DNA of 64,000 nt from NCBI GenBank assembly GCA_009760855.2, contig WPIO01000001.1, forward strand, positions 11,851,501 through 11,915,500, given 5' to 3'. Positions 29,880-53,165 of this stretch are shown in pieces (position 1 is the first letter of the stretch; each line of letters starts with the position of its first letter). The translations under genes and the position numbers were made by a program. The notes under the pieces were generated by a model. That model was given only the letters and a program-made list of their open reading frames with translations, made no database searches and was not told where the DNA came from. This DNA is from Cristatella mucedo (Eukaryota; Bryozoa; Phylactolaemata; Cristatellidae).

Positions 29880-30727
29880 CAGAGGTCGGAAAATTCCGGC
29901 CTGTTTGCCAGATCCGGCCTAGCTAGTGCTCCAGTCCGGCCTAGCGGCCCCCTAATTATTTATTGATGGATCCGGCCTAATCGAGTTGTGGCGGTTTTCT
30001 TCCCCTTCACTACAGAGGTGCTTTGACTTACGAGTATCCCGACTAACGAGTTTCCGAGGCATTGAGCCGTCTCTTCGCCACTTTTTGCTTTGAGTTGATA
30101 GCTAACTGTCATTGTGCTTGATTTTGCTTCGAACGTTTTGCAGTATTATTTTAGAACTGCGACTTTTCTTTGCTCGCGGCTAGCGGCGGCAGCCCTTAGC
30201 CGTGACGGATTTTCGCCGGAAAGTGTTAACGCAGAGGTCGGCAAAATCGGCCTTTATGCTAGATAAGCTCTAGCTAGCACTCCAATCCGGCCTAAAGCCA
30301 CCCAAGTTATTTATTATTGGATCCGGCCTAATTAATAATTCTAATAATAATACATTTGATATAGCACCCTGGAGAGAACTCAATCTCTTTCTAGGCACTT
30401 TACATTTGCTGCAAAAGAAGCAGGATCGAATGGACAGTTACTGAATTGCCGCGGTTTTGTTCCCCTTCATTACTGCTGGTTGCAGTTCAAACTGTTGCCT
30501 GTGCTTACTTTTAGAACTTACTTCAGGCGCTCGTGGGTTGGGGGATAAATGTCAGCCCCTACAATTGCCGTGTGTGTCTGTGCGTCAGTTGTGGTGTTTT
30601 CTCTGTTCGCTCGTCTGGCCACGCCCACTCCGGCGGGCCAGCGGAGTGGGCGCGGTTTCTTCTGGCCAAGTGTGCCCTTTTGACCTTCTGAAATGGCCAA
30701 TTAGTCCGAAATCTTTGCCGACCTCTG
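29880..30727. mobile_element. Non-autonomous hAT-like DNA transposon with internal duplication
   Basis: Begins CAGAGGTCGGAAAA and ends TTTGCCGACCTCTG, inverted complements typical of hAT termini. The flanks TCCTAATA and TTATAATA agree at 6 of 8 bases, as a decayed 8-bp target duplication would. A second left end (CAGAGGTCGGCAAAA, 30,232) and repeated 'ggatccggcctaat' show an internal duplication. No transposase. A LINE1 tail is inserted at about 30,337-30,444. Confidence 0.65.
30337..30444 (-). mobile_element. LINE1 3' tail nested in the hAT-like element
   Basis: 'taataataatacatttgata' plus the inverted LINE1 terminus interrupts sequence that is continuous in the neighbouring duplicate near 29,985. 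Confidence 0.7.
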
Positions 30728-30734
30728 TTATAAT

Positions 30735-31326
30735 ACAAGATTGTAGGACTCCTGCCATCACTTTACTTTAGTTGGTAGAGCCGCTTAGCCTATAACACGC
30801 CCAGTACATTCCTTTGCTAGAGCCATGGTATCGCTTGTCGCTTGCCGGGCGTTCACCAATCGATGCCAACTCCCCACAAAATTAGCAAGAGCGTGTTGTT
30901 ATTCCGAATGGGTGCTATATTATGCTATATTAGACGATGTTTTATAATTCTAAGAAACGCCAATTTAGGAGTTTGAATGATCATAGCTCTTGACCCAGCC
31001 CTGTGGCATGATACTTGCGCAGTTATCTCCAGAGTTCCGCTACAATTCACATGAGTTTCAAGTTCAAAGAACTTCAGGCGCTGGTCCGGTTCATTGATTC
31101 GCTGCGACTGACAGCGTCACTAACTCAATCTGTGACAATAGTAAATTCGGCATGGTGTCTCGTGGCTTCAGGGCCTATGGTAGGACAAGGTTTCAGATCA
31201 CGTGTGAGTTTCCGCATTGTGTCAAAGTGAATGCAAAAGGCAACAGCAGTCAGGAATTATTTAATCTCGAGCAACTATGTATTTATTTTGAAGACTTTGC
31301 TTGCTTCTTTCCGCGATTTGCACGCT
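30735..31326. other. 3' flank of gene B, unassigned
   Basis: Short frames only and no recognised repeat. Lies beyond the gene B poly(A) signal. Confidence 0.3.
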
Positions 31327-31332
31327 TTTATT
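31327..31332 (-). promoter_or_regulatory. Poly(A) signal of gene B
   Basis: AATAAA on the minus strand, beginning only 5 nt after the TAA stop of gene B. It implies a very short 3' UTR. Confidence 0.6.
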
Positions 31333-31337
31333 GAATC

Positions 31338-42401
<11,064 letters not shown>

Positions 42402-42451
42402 GTCGTCGAATCGTGAGCAGACGGCGATGGGGGCAGCTGCCGCGGAGCCTT

Positions 42452-42552
42452 GGTTAAATGCGCTTTTCTTTGTCACGTGACTCGCGCCGGCATCCCCCCT
42501 CGGCACTGGCTCTTCAGCGGACGACTTTGGTCTTGACGGGCGCTATCTAAAA
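42452..42552 (-). promoter_or_regulatory. Gene B proximal promoter boxes
   Basis: On the minus strand in order: TTTTAGATAGC (42,542-42,552), GAAGAGCCAGTGCCG (42,501-42,515) and GCATTTAACC (42,452-42,461), the last 51 nt before the ATG and possibly TATA-like. The same boxes occur at gene A and the orphan arm. Confidence 0.5.
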
Positions 42553-43776
42553 CACGAAGCCTTCTCTACGACGCCTTGATTGGCCTCGGCGTGACTGCGA
42601 AGCAGCGCCGTACCTGCTGGCGCAGGCTCCGGACACTTCACGTATCGCGGAGAGCTGCCGGCGGTGGCGCCTCTGGCGGCGTCCGACGCACGCAAATAAA
42701 GACAGTGCACGGTGTTGCGGCGTACCCGCTTTTTGCGCTTTGTGGGGCTTCGCTAGCTCTGGAAGAAACGAGTCGAAGAAATATGAGTGCACACGTCACT
42801 CGGGGGCCGCTGACGTTCTTATTGTACGCGGCTTCGCGCATTAGTTTGGTTCCTTTCGACCGTCTCGCGGCGTTCATTTGAACCCAGCTTGCGGTATCAC
42901 TCACTCGACCAACGCTCTTTCGACACTCAAAACAAGCCGGTCTGTCTACGAATCCTTTGCTTGATGGAAGTGAGTAGCAGCTTGGCAGCGTCACAGTTGT
43001 CGCTACTGTGGCGATCATCTTCGCGCTCAGCGGATGGCGCACCGCTGGCGCTCGATCAAACGTCGGGCTGCCGTACACTAGCTACAATTCAGAGAGCTCA
43101 CAGCTTTTGCTACCAAGTGTAGTAGCTCGCCACATAAAGCACTCCCATCGAATCCCGCAGGATGGCTTGCGTTTGCTTACAGGTAGCCCGGCCGAGTGGT
43201 CGGGTGTGCGACGCTCGCGGCGATACAGCGAGCCACCTAGCTTCGCTGTAACTCGAGGGAGAGAGAGAAGGAGGATAGAGGGAGATAGCCACTGAAGTAC
43301 TCCGCTTCAGTCACCAAAAATAGCTTTACGACTTGACTCGACCTTGCAGCGGTGGCAGCGGCGGCATCGTAGCACGAACGACGCCCAGGCCGCACGCCGA
43401 GACGAGCGGGCGACAGCAGCCAAAGCGCTCGCGCGGCGAGAAGTCTTCGATGCGCTGCACGCGGCTCCGATTTCACTCCAGCCATTGAGGTGTCGTCTTA
43501 AAGACGTCTTTCTGCTTCTCGTCGGCCTTAAATAAAGCTCGTATTAACTCGGCGCCTGACGGCTTGGCCGCGCCTTCAGGAGCGCTTTCAGTTATCTGCA
43601 CGCGCTACCGCCGACGAAGGTCGGAGGTGATTTTTCGTCATCGCCCTCGGCGTCCCGAGTATCGGCTCTCGTGTACGTCGGTTGCCTCTGTATCCCGCTT
43701 CTCAGGCGAGACACGAGCTAATGTCAGCGAGCGAGGAGGAATTTCCGCAGCGACGGCAGGAGCAGCGTCCGAGCTT

Positions 43777-44000
<224 letters not shown>

Positions 44001-44299
44001 GCTAACCCGAGCTCAACCAAGCGGCGAAGAACGAACGCGGAAACTTTCCGTTCGCCTCTTTGTCGCGACACTTCTCTCATCAATTCCTAATGTCGTTCAG
44101 TTTATCGAGACTGGCTTTTCTCGCGGAACCGCAACCCAGAACTTTCGCCAGGTGGTGGTGTTAGTAAAACGCACTCGCGCGACTGTCAGCTTATGCATCC
44201 GGATTACAGCAGCGAATCTCTTTGCGATGGCTCACTTGCAGCTGCTCGCTATCGCTAGAGTACAAGCTGCATTGTCCCGAGGTGCTCCTTGAGATACGT

Positions 44300-44820
44300 C
44301 GCACACTCTGCTGCGGCAAGGAGCGCGTGACAGCGGAGATTTTACCAGCCGAGTCCAGTCACATTTGTTTCGAGTGGGTCACGAGTTCACGATACCGCAA
44401 GTGCGCAGTGGAGGCTTTTGTTTAAGCGAGTGAAGCATGACACCGGGTTAAACGCGGTCAAGCGCAGAAATAGCTTTCTGAGGGCCTAAAATTACATAGC
44501 AAGCTCAAATTCATATTCATATCTATATTCATGTCACTATGACAGGCAGAACAAAACTGTCTATCTCCATTCTCAAATCGCTTTAAGGCATCTGCTGCAT
44601 GCTTCGGAGTGGGGCACCGTGCATGCACAGAGAAGATGGCAGCTAGCCAGCAACAATTTAATGGCACAATTTTTTATTTATTTCGAAAAGCCTATTTGAT
44701 GCCTACCAAGTGGTACCTGAGATTCGAGAGTTGCACTGACACCTTGCTAATTGCAGGGCTTCAGAGCTAGCCTTTGTCTTGTAATAAATGTTGACAATCT
44801 CGAGCCACCTTTGCCGGTTG
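44300..44820. other. Unassigned
   Basis: No gene or repeat recognised beyond the edge of the duplication. Confidence 0.3.
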
Positions 44821-44824
44821 CCTC

Positions 44825-44882
44825 TACTTCACTGAGTTCTCTGAGGGCACTTTATCAAGTGTATTATTATTATTATTATTTC
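44825..44882 (+). mobile_element. LINE1 tail scrap
   Basis: 'tgagttctctgagggcactt' and ATT repeats only. Confidence 0.65.
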
Positions 44883-44884
44883 TT

Positions 44885-45541
44885 TGGCTTTATTTTGAAC
44901 GCAAACGGGCACGCATTTTTGCATGCTCGTTCGAAAAACCACTCACGTGGCTACTCTTCAAAAGCTCAGCGGCATCACGAGATTTCCTCTATTCTCAGCA
45001 GAGAGCTGGACTCCGAAGGCATATAATAGGATTTGTCGAGTTCTCAGGATATCTACATTCTGATTGGGTGTGCACTGTAACTGATAGAAGAGGAAATCAT
45101 CGGCGCACAGAGGCATGATAACTCAGCCTCAGCACGGAACCTCACGGCTTGAAATCTCCATCTTTCGACGCAGCATTGAAGAAAGCAATATGGCTGATAT
45201 AGCACTTGAACAACGCTAGCTCCACAACGAGGTACATCGCTAACTGCAAAAAAAGATCAACAGTCTGAGCAGCAGAGAGTACAGAGTACAGCTATCCAAG
45301 CTAAGAACGTGGCATCGCTTCGTTTAAACTTCGCTTGCCCACGTTAGGCCTGACGCGGCGCTTGCAACACAAGTCAAAACGCAAAATGGGCCGAGTAGTA
45401 AAAGTTACGCACGTCTTCGATTAGTACAGTTCTTCGTTGCTTCCTGGAACCAGCTGATCTTGGCCCAACTGAAATGAGCCGCTCGTGCGCGGAGGGACGC
45501 CGCTTGGTTGTTACTCTGTTAGCGAACGAGCTCGCCGAAAG

Positions 45542-45587
<46 letters not shown>

Positions 45588-46030
45588 CACGAGCTACAGC
45601 CATCCACCTCGGCCGACTGCCTGGCGTCGCTAGACTCGCTCTATACACGGCAGCGGCGACAGCACTGGGTGTCCCTCGTCAGTGGGCGGGGGGGGGCGAC
45701 ACGTTCACCGTGTCGGTAAGGTGGCCGCCACGCCAGCGAGATCGTAAGAGGCCGTTCGGGCGGCGCGATCAGATCGATAACTATAGACGACCGCGATGAC
45801 GACGATCGGAGAGCTTGGGTAGAACCCAGTACGGACCTGAACGCCACAAGCAATGTGCATCCGAAACGAGCAGTTAGTCGGGTTCCTCAAGGAGATCAAG
45901 AAAGACTTCCGTTAAAAAACGGAAGTACCCTGGCGAAAGTGGTAGCGCTCTATGGGCGCTTCGAAAACGTACGGGGGGGGCAGGCGTGCGACGAGGAAAG
46001 ATGCGAGCAGGCTAATTGCAGCCTCCTTTC
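44885..46030. other. Unassigned, with (GA)n at 45,542-45,588
   Basis: A GA microsatellite and a perfect 9-bp hairpin (ACTTCCGTT/AACGGAAGT near 45,905). Short frames lack recognisable homology. Confidence 0.35.
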
Positions 46031-46034
46031 CTTG

Positions 46035-46606
46035 AGGATTCATAATCACGGTCCTTAAGAAAGCAAATGGTGGGAATATCTTTGCGAACAAGTCCTAGAG
46101 GGAAATGAAGGGTACACGACGGATGGCGGCACCGGACGCCCCTAGATGTTTCTACCACCAAGCAAATGCGCTGCGAACAGCTGTACGATTTGGGACGCGA
46201 GCGATGAAAATTCGAACCGCGTGCGTCCGAATGCACCGACCTGCAAACGCACATTTCGACACCAGCCATGCTTTGCTCCGCACCACTCCAATTGGCGCAG
46301 CATTTCAGCTAGGGATGAACGAGCCAAGCAGTGGAAATCGTACAGCTAACCCCTGCCAAACCTAGGCGTCGGTCCACGCACCCAGCGGCACGATTGCCTT
46401 CGCAACATCAATTGTTAGCTAGCTATGAGACGATTTCACCCAAGAGCCACGGTCACGGGAACAAGGCAGCGCGGCAATATGAATGCAACATTGTTATGAC
46501 CGTGACTAGTGCGATCCTGTAGAAAGCAATTCACGGGAGTACCTAAGCGAACAGGTCCCAGAGGGGAATTCGTTACATGCGACGGATAGCGACACCCGAT
46601 GGCCGG
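46035..46606. repeat. Diverged direct repeat, 463-bp period
   Basis: 'gcgaacaagtcctagaggga' (near 46,083) and its neighbours recur as 'gcgaacaggtcccagagggg' near 46,547, each followed by a GACGGAT motif. Next to a transposase fragment, so probably part of a DNA element. Confidence 0.5.
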
Positions 46607-46847
46607 ATTCTTCTTAAAACAAGGCGGGCGTCGCTTTTTTATTCATTCGGGATACTTTCGTGCAACGTGTGCAGTTTTTACTCGGCGGCTGAGCCTGGAA
46701 TACCTGCGAGAGATCGCACAAGCCACATTTTTGGACAAGTCTAAATACCTGCGGGCACAAATGTATATTTGGTACCAAGACAATGATCCGAAGCACAACC
46801 AAAAAGGTTCCAAAATTTGGCTAAGGTACGGCATTCGTAGTTTATGA
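46599..46847 (+). pseudogene. Tc1/mariner-type transposase fragment
   Basis: An 82-codon frame includes LSLEYLREI and then YIWYQDNDPKHNQKGSKIWL. This matches the second-Asp block of Tc1/mariner DDE transposases (usually FQQDNDPKHTSK...W). N-terminal DNA-binding and third-acidic-residue regions are missing, so it cannot be active. Confidence 0.75.
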
Positions 46848-46849
46848 GC

Positions 46850-47140
46850 CAATTGCCTGTATGGCCTATTTATTTCAACTATGGCTAGTTAATGGCCCAG
46901 AGGTACTTATGGCCGAGCAGAGTTTATGGCAATGCTGTCGGTTTATGAGTCTTTGCGATTTATAGCAGTGAGCGGTAAGTAACGGCCTGCAGAGGCCAGG
47001 AAGTTACGAAGAGGACGCTGATCAGGGCGGTTGCGTACTGGCTCGCTGCAGCGTCCGTGTGAATAAACGTCTCATTGAGCCCGCGTCGTTTTTCTACGTG
47101 GTGTCGTCGTGTACCTGCGGTTTGGAAACTGGCAAATTAC
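46850..47140 (+). mobile_element. Possible LTR-like sequence
   Basis: AATAAA at about 47,062 is followed by a short GT-rich block and 'cctgcggtttggaaactggc', reminiscent of an LTR R-U5/primer-site junction. No partner LTR or gag-pol was found. Confidence 0.2.
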
Positions 47141-48080
47141 ACAATTATTTTCAGATGATGTAGTGATAAGAGTAGCGGCATTGGACGAGTCAGTTGCGTA
47201 ACCTAAATCCCAAGGAGCATCTTTGAGATTGGTTGGAGCTCTGTCCGATTCTGTCCATGCTGGGCCTCGGCAAGAGTTGCTGTTGTTGGTTGTTTAACCG
47301 GCCGCATTAATACTGCGGAATACCACGCCCGAAGCTTGTACTCTATCCTGCAGCTAGCGAGAGGGGTAATCAAAAATCGGTGAGGCTCGGGTATATTAAA
47401 CTATTTGGTCTATCTGCAATATTATTTCTTACGCAAGACTTGGAGTTCGCAATAGAAAACTCTCCGGCGTAGCACCAACTTAATCCTTGTGGCTTTGCCT
47501 AGTTATAGGCAGACACATCGTGTTGCATTACATCAGAGAAGGTCCTCCGGTTTCGGCTAGCCGCGACTTTCTGCCAGCACATATTAAGAGGGTGTGGATT
47601 GTCAGTTTGGTTTTAGGCGAGCTTTGCATGAAACTGTCAATCTGTCTTCATACTTTGAACGTCCCTTGGTCGGCGAAGTTTGCGTCTGTCCACAGAACGT
47701 CTGCCAGATCTAATGCAGTGCCAGGACTCTACCAGTGCAGTCGGAATTCGGAATACGCTGAAAGGTTAGAGCTTTCTCCACGCCAAACCAGGATGTTTGC
47801 CTTCAGGTGTGGCAAGCGCCAGTTCGACTCGGTATATCAGAAGACTAACTTCCCGCCCCGCGGACAGAAATTCCTTACTACTCGTCAGGACAGCATTCCG
47901 CATACTAGCTCTGAAATTATTTGTTTTTAAGTCCTAGCTATAAATTGCCTCACAGACACACCGCAGCCCGCCGCATGCACAGACAGATCGGAGCGTATGT
48001 GTACGTCGAACAGGCCCCCGTCGGTCACATCCAGCTGTACATTCGTCGTTGAGAGTGAGTTTGTATGCTAATAAATCAAT
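47140..48080. other. Unassigned, one 147-codon ORF
   Basis: The ORF at 47,487-47,930 has no recognised domain or splice partner. I do not count it as a gene. Confidence 0.25.
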
Positions 48081-48084
48081 TTTT

Positions 48085-48182
48085 AAGGTTAGCTGATTCA
48101 AAAGCCTCGTTTATATAGCGGCAGAGGAGCCTTAGCTGCTATAGTCAGCGCTTGCAATTGGCAAAAAAGGATCGCCCACTCT
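48085..48182 (-). mobile_element. SINE2 fragment, 3' part
   Basis: Inverted SINE2 3' end ('agctgattcaaaagcctcgt') and body to GGATCGCCCACT. Confidence 0.65.
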
Positions 48183-48419
48183 ACAAGGCTCTTAGCGAAG
48201 ACCCGTGTGTGCGGCTTCGGAATTTCTGGACAGAAGTAGGTCGCAAAAAACATATACCGATTGTAAAGGTGTTAGTCGCAACGAACACGCGATGAATACC
48301 AACGAAGTTCTGATCATTGAATCGTGGCTAGCGACTTGTCGTAGGGGCAGCACCAATGTGCGCAGGTACGTCGACAGTTGTGAAATACGGCAGTGAAGAC
48401 AAAGATTGATCATACCTTA

Positions 48420-48640
48420 ACAAAACAAATTCATATCCATTGCGTAGAAAAGTCCATTTGACAGCAAACTTAGGTTGCAGGCGTTCAAAAGAGGCCAAGA
48501 CATGCAGCAACTTTCATGAAGCTCGGCGAAGCTTCTAGAGAATAACTCAGCTCCGATGCCAAGGCACTAACTCCAGGAGCAATAACTGCTAGCCGAATAC
48601 AATGCTCCGGCTCTTATGCTGCATCGGCCATAAACTATTA
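48420..48640. repeat. Unknown dispersed repeat, copy 2
   Basis: Shares 'agtccatttgacagcaa' and 'gatgccaaggcactaactcc' with 26,990-27,310, same orientation. Confidence 0.5.
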
Positions 48641-48644
48641 CATA

Positions 48645-49420
48645 CGTGAATATTTTGGTCATTATAATATAGGGATCGTGAATAATGATTGATTCCTGTA
48701 ATAAGCTAAGTTTATTTGCAATTCCAGAATAGCCACTGCCTTCATGCTTACGTTGAGACCTTTCTGACAGATTTAAAGTACTATTACGATGGTACAGCAA
48801 TCAAGATTGTCAAAAAGAAGGTATATAATTTGCTATATTGCATACGTAAGGGCGACACATTCATTCTCATAGCTGAAATTGAACATACCTAGCTGCACTT
48901 GCCTTTGGTAAGCGGTGGACTTGACTAAATAGAATCTGCCCGTGATTATTCGTAGGGGCTTACTATAAACTAATACAAATTTCAAGATTGTCTGAACATC
49001 TGTACATTCCTTACGCGCAACTCAAAGCTGATTCGCTACCCGGCGCTGAAGATGAAATTTTCTAAAATTATATTTCAGTTCATTTGATAACTATTTTATC
49101 AAATATAATTTTCAGATACGTTTTAATTTTTCTCTTAAGCAAATTTTGCTGGATCAATTAAGACCTTTAGCCTTGGCAGTCATTGGGGGCAATCTCCCCC
49201 GCAAGTTCAGCTGGAACTCAGGCCCGACTTCTATAGCAAAGTTGGGGTTTTTCGTGACTTTATTCGCGAGTGCAGGCCAGTTTCCATATACAGCCTGCTG
49301 CTCCCTCCCGCCATTTTGGACTGGCAATTTTTCACGGCAATTGTCTGGGAACAAGAAGAAGAACAGAATTCAGAATAATAGCCTTCCTATAGGAGACAAA
49401 GAGAAAGACAAGCAACGAAG
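48645..49420. other. Unassigned
   Basis: AT-rich, nothing recognised. Overlapping frames at 49,146-49,508 and 49,154-49,354 lack known domains. Confidence 0.25.
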
Positions 49421-49423
49421 GAA

Positions 49424-49500
49424 GCCACTCAGTGACGCACTGCCGCCGAAGCCACTCCGTGTCGCACTGCCAAAGCCACTCAGTGACGCACTGCCGAAGT
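49424..49500. repeat. Minisatellite, 24-27-bp unit, three copies
   Basis: Units of AAGCCACTCAGTGACGCACT with small length changes. Confidence 0.85.
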
Positions 49501-49699
49501 TCAACTGAAACGTCGCGTACGAAAAACTCTACAGCAAAAAGAGACTCGAGAAGCCAGAGAGCTTCTTTTTGTCGAAGCTCAGAGAACGCATCACTTACGA
49601 CAAGGTACAGAAAGGAAGGCGCTGGAGGTGAGATTCGAGCACGCGACGACCCAGGTCGTGGTATGGAGTCACTGCCCGACACCAGCTAGACTGGGCTGA

Positions 49700-50810
49700 C
49701 TACTACGTCAGCGGACCCTCCGGCCCGCGTTGGAATGTGGCTCTGAAATTTTCCGTGATTTTTCATGAGCATAAGCTATTATCAGTCATAATGTGGCTAA
49801 TCTAGCAGGCTTCCATTTCATCATTAAATAGGTATATGCTAACAATGAATTTTGTTAAATGAAGAGATAAGCTCTGAAGCTTTTTAATTAATCCCGTATG
49901 TACAGCGTTGCTCATACCTCTCCAAGTCTAATGCTACTCAGAATCTGTATCTGAATAGTACCTGGTAGCTATGCTCAACTGTAATACCCACTGTGCGTTG
50001 CAATAAAAAAGAGGGCCGCCGATTACGACTGTTCAAGATTCACTAATCAAAAATTCATTCGTTTTTGACGGTCAGTTTGACTAGATTGTCGTCTAATATA
50101 GGTAAAGAAAAGACTTCTTGGCAGCCGAAAGCCTGCTATTTTTTACCACTCCGCCAGTATTTCAGTGCCAACTATGTCTTGTCTCGTCAAGCTTCGTCCT
50201 CTCATAAGTTATTTTACTGTTAGCCGTTTTAATACTTAATTACATTTAATTGTGTGCGAACATAGTTTTGCATTTGCAATGTCATGCCAATCGTTAAGAT
50301 GAGGCTCATAAAGACTGGCACCCGAAAATTGGCAGTCGCCCTCTGGTTTTAACTGCCCCACAAATGGGCTGTAGGAGTGTGCATGCTCCGATGCACTGAG
50401 TTGCGATTGATTAGCAATTAAATAAATGCCTTGCTGTGCATTTACAATCTATAGCTCAGCTGCTCCAAGGGCAACCGAATGCAATGATTTCCAGAGCAAG
50501 AACTCGCTTCTTAGGCCACTCAATCCGGCCTTGACCTAGGCTCGATATGCAAGTGTGACACTGAACGCTTCGGGAGAACCAGCCAGTCGAAGTTTTGTTA
50601 GCCTACAAAAATTGAACAGCTTCGCTGCACATATGGCCGCTAGATGGAATACTGTGCGGGGTTGTTAAATTGCGACCTTTGGTTGCGAAAGGTTGACCTC
50701 GGGAAACCCTCGCCTATTACGTCTTATCTTTATGGACCATTACTAGCTCCTAGGCTTCGTACTCTTGAAACTACTCTCCTGCGAACCATGTAATTCGACT
50801 TATATGCTGG
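49700..50810. other. Unassigned
   Basis: Nothing recognised on either strand. Confidence 0.25.
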
Positions 50811-50814
50811 TTAC

Positions 50815-50975
50815 ACTCACTATGGATAGGCACTAGGTAAGGCAGTTGCTTTTCACGACCTTCGAACCGAGGTCGTGGGTTCGAATCCTGTGGTTGGCGA
50901 TCCTGTAATGCCACTGCAAGTGGTGTTGATGGCCGTAAAGGCTCTTCTGTCGCTATTTAAAAGAGGATGTTGAAT
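50815..50975 (+). mobile_element. SINE2 copy
   Basis: 'cactaggtaaggcagttgct', B box GTGGGTTCGAATCC, 'ggcgatcctgtaatgccact' and the 'aaagaggatgttgaatcaga' end. Confidence 0.8.
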
Positions 50976-51119
50976 CAGAGTAACCTTGAACCATATTGGG
51001 TTTTAATTATTAGCTATTGATATATTTAGCAACATAATAATCGAAGGTATTAATGGCAGAGGCTAAAAATGTCCTATCAATAAATGTATAGCAATCGCAG
51101 TTAGTAGCACAATCTTTCA

Positions 51120-52195
51120 ATGTAATGTATATACTTTATCTCCGTCTGTAGCTCCATAAAGCAGGAAAGACTGTGCTGGTGTTTAGAAGAGTTTTGCATA
51201 GCTCAGTCGAAGCTTAAGAGGCTTTCGGTACGCATTCGGTAGCCAACAGACTTCATCTCACGCAAAAAAAGAGAAAGTGAGAATCATAGCTGAGTCAAGA
51301 GAGCAGTAGAAGTAGTGAGTACCCTGGAAGTAGCAGCTCAGGATGGCTGGTCAGGATGCGCTATAGCTGGCTACAGGAGAGTAGACGTCGTTGCGTAAGA
51401 ATTATGGAAGTGAGTTATATGGTCTAGGACTTCAGATAAAACTCTTCTGTCGCCAACGGTCTTTAAGCGGAGGAATGGAGCAGCTAATTTATTGTCCACG
51501 GAGGACCCGGGGGCGCGAAGAGGCTGAAACCGGTAGAACAGTTCATCTAGGTATGGAGGAGCCAAGCTGTGGCGGCGGGCCTTGTTGGTCAGCGTAAGAA
51601 CATTGCTTTGTATCGTCAGCCTGCAGCCACCCGCGCTCTTTCAGCAATGTAAGTAGACACCTGGTCTAATCTGGGATTTGTAAACTAGCCTTGCAGCCAT
51701 ATTCATCAGCAGCCGCTGTGGCCTTAGTTGCTTTTTCGGTAGATAAAAAGAAAATACAATCATTTTGCCGAAACAGAACCAAGGATCTAGTTAAATTGTT
51801 TGCAAGCCATCGTGGAAGACAACTCTTAATCTTAGATAGGGATCTCGCGCGATGGCTAGCTGTTGAAGCAGTCTTCTTTGCGAAGCTTTTAAAATTAAGG
51901 CAGCTGTCAAAAACAATCTAAATTTTGAGCACACAGAGATGGTTGCACAACAGCATGGCATATTACATGAACAAAGCCCTTTAGCCCAGCCACACGCTTT
52001 TGTGTCCTATCAGTAGCAATCCGTTTTACCGTCGTTTGGTTCAAGGAAATTTTATGATTTCCAGGATCGAATGTTGGCAAGGCAAGCATTTAGTTAAGCA
52101 GTCGCTAGAGCAGATTCTTATAGTTTAAATGACAGATGCAGCTGAATATCGTCAGCATAAAATGAATAGCCTATTCCATGGTAGCGGACGAATGC
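51120..52195 (-). mobile_element. LINE2 3' half, inverted
   Basis: Minus-strand DNKLAAPFLRLKTVGDR near 51,480, 3' UTR with 'ttcggtacgcattcggtag' (51,220), and an upstream RT region collinear with 62,990-63,510. Degenerate. Confidence 0.7.
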
Positions 52196-52639
52196 TGCGA
52201 ATAGCAGTTACGTTTTAGCATGTTTTAAATGCCGTCAAATAAAGCGTCGTGGAGTGGGATCCGTGTGTTGGGAGCATGCAAGCTAAATGCAGGGTCTCAA
52301 AAGGAATTGAGTTGTTTAAAGATTCAGCCGAACAAAGTGAGTCATTAGAGCAGTTATGCAATGCCTGACCAGATTGGGAAGTAGCTAGGATATATAGGCC
52401 GGAGCAAGATAAGGAAGGGACGTCCAAGCGATTTACAAAGAATTCAAGTGGATACGCTAGTTTTCGTTAAGCCAGCTCAGAGAGGTGAGATGTGATTTGA
52501 CAACTGCAAAGTTCATGAGGATCAAGCTCAGCTGCAGAGGTTTTCATCAACTTTAAGTGCCTGATTGCTTGTGATGAAATTTGCTGCAAGGCTAGTTAAC
52601 AAATCCCATAGGTCTGACCATAAGTCTCCTTTGCTTAAT

Positions 52640-53165
52640 TAGCTTCGATGGTTTTTCATTTGATCAATGGTTATAGAGTATAGCTCTCACGTTGACCCAC
52701 AGGCCTGCCACAGCTTGGCTCCATCGTAACTAGCTGAACTGCTGCACGGGTTTTAGCCTCCTCGTGCCCTCAGGTCCTCTGTGGACAATAAATTTGCTGT
52801 TCCATTCCTATGCTCAAAAACCGTTGGCGACAGAAGCTTTGGCTCTGCATGTTTTAGACTGTTAACCTTACTTCTATAATTCTTATACAACGAAATTTAT
52901 TAAATGCTGTCACTGCGGCACATCTTCTCAATCCGTCCTGAGCTGTTACTTTCATATAACTCACTTCCCCCACTGACCTACTGACTCAGCCATGCTTCTC
53001 ACTTCTCTTTTTTGCATGGAATGTATTCTGTTGGCTACCGAATGTGGCTACCCAAAGCCGCTTAGGCTTTCAGTCCGCTTTAGGAAACTCTCCTGTGCAC
53101 GTAACACCCACTTAGTCTCTGCGGTTTTGTGGAGTTAGAGACGAAGATACTTTATATCACATTAA
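52640..53165 (+). mobile_element. LINE2 3' fragment nested in LINE1
   Basis: 'gtggacaataaatttgctgt' and 'cgttggcgacagaagctttg' match the LINE2 C-terminus. 3' UTR ends near 53,165. Confidence 0.7.

Noticed and set aside
45903-45927. Hairpin followed by A/T bases resembling a bacterial terminator
   Set aside because: Every other sign is of a metazoan genome, so a rho-independent terminator is not expected; treated as a chance hairpin.
47487-47930. 147-codon ORF
   Set aside because: No recognised domain, signal or splice partner; could be chance. Kept only as unassigned sequence.
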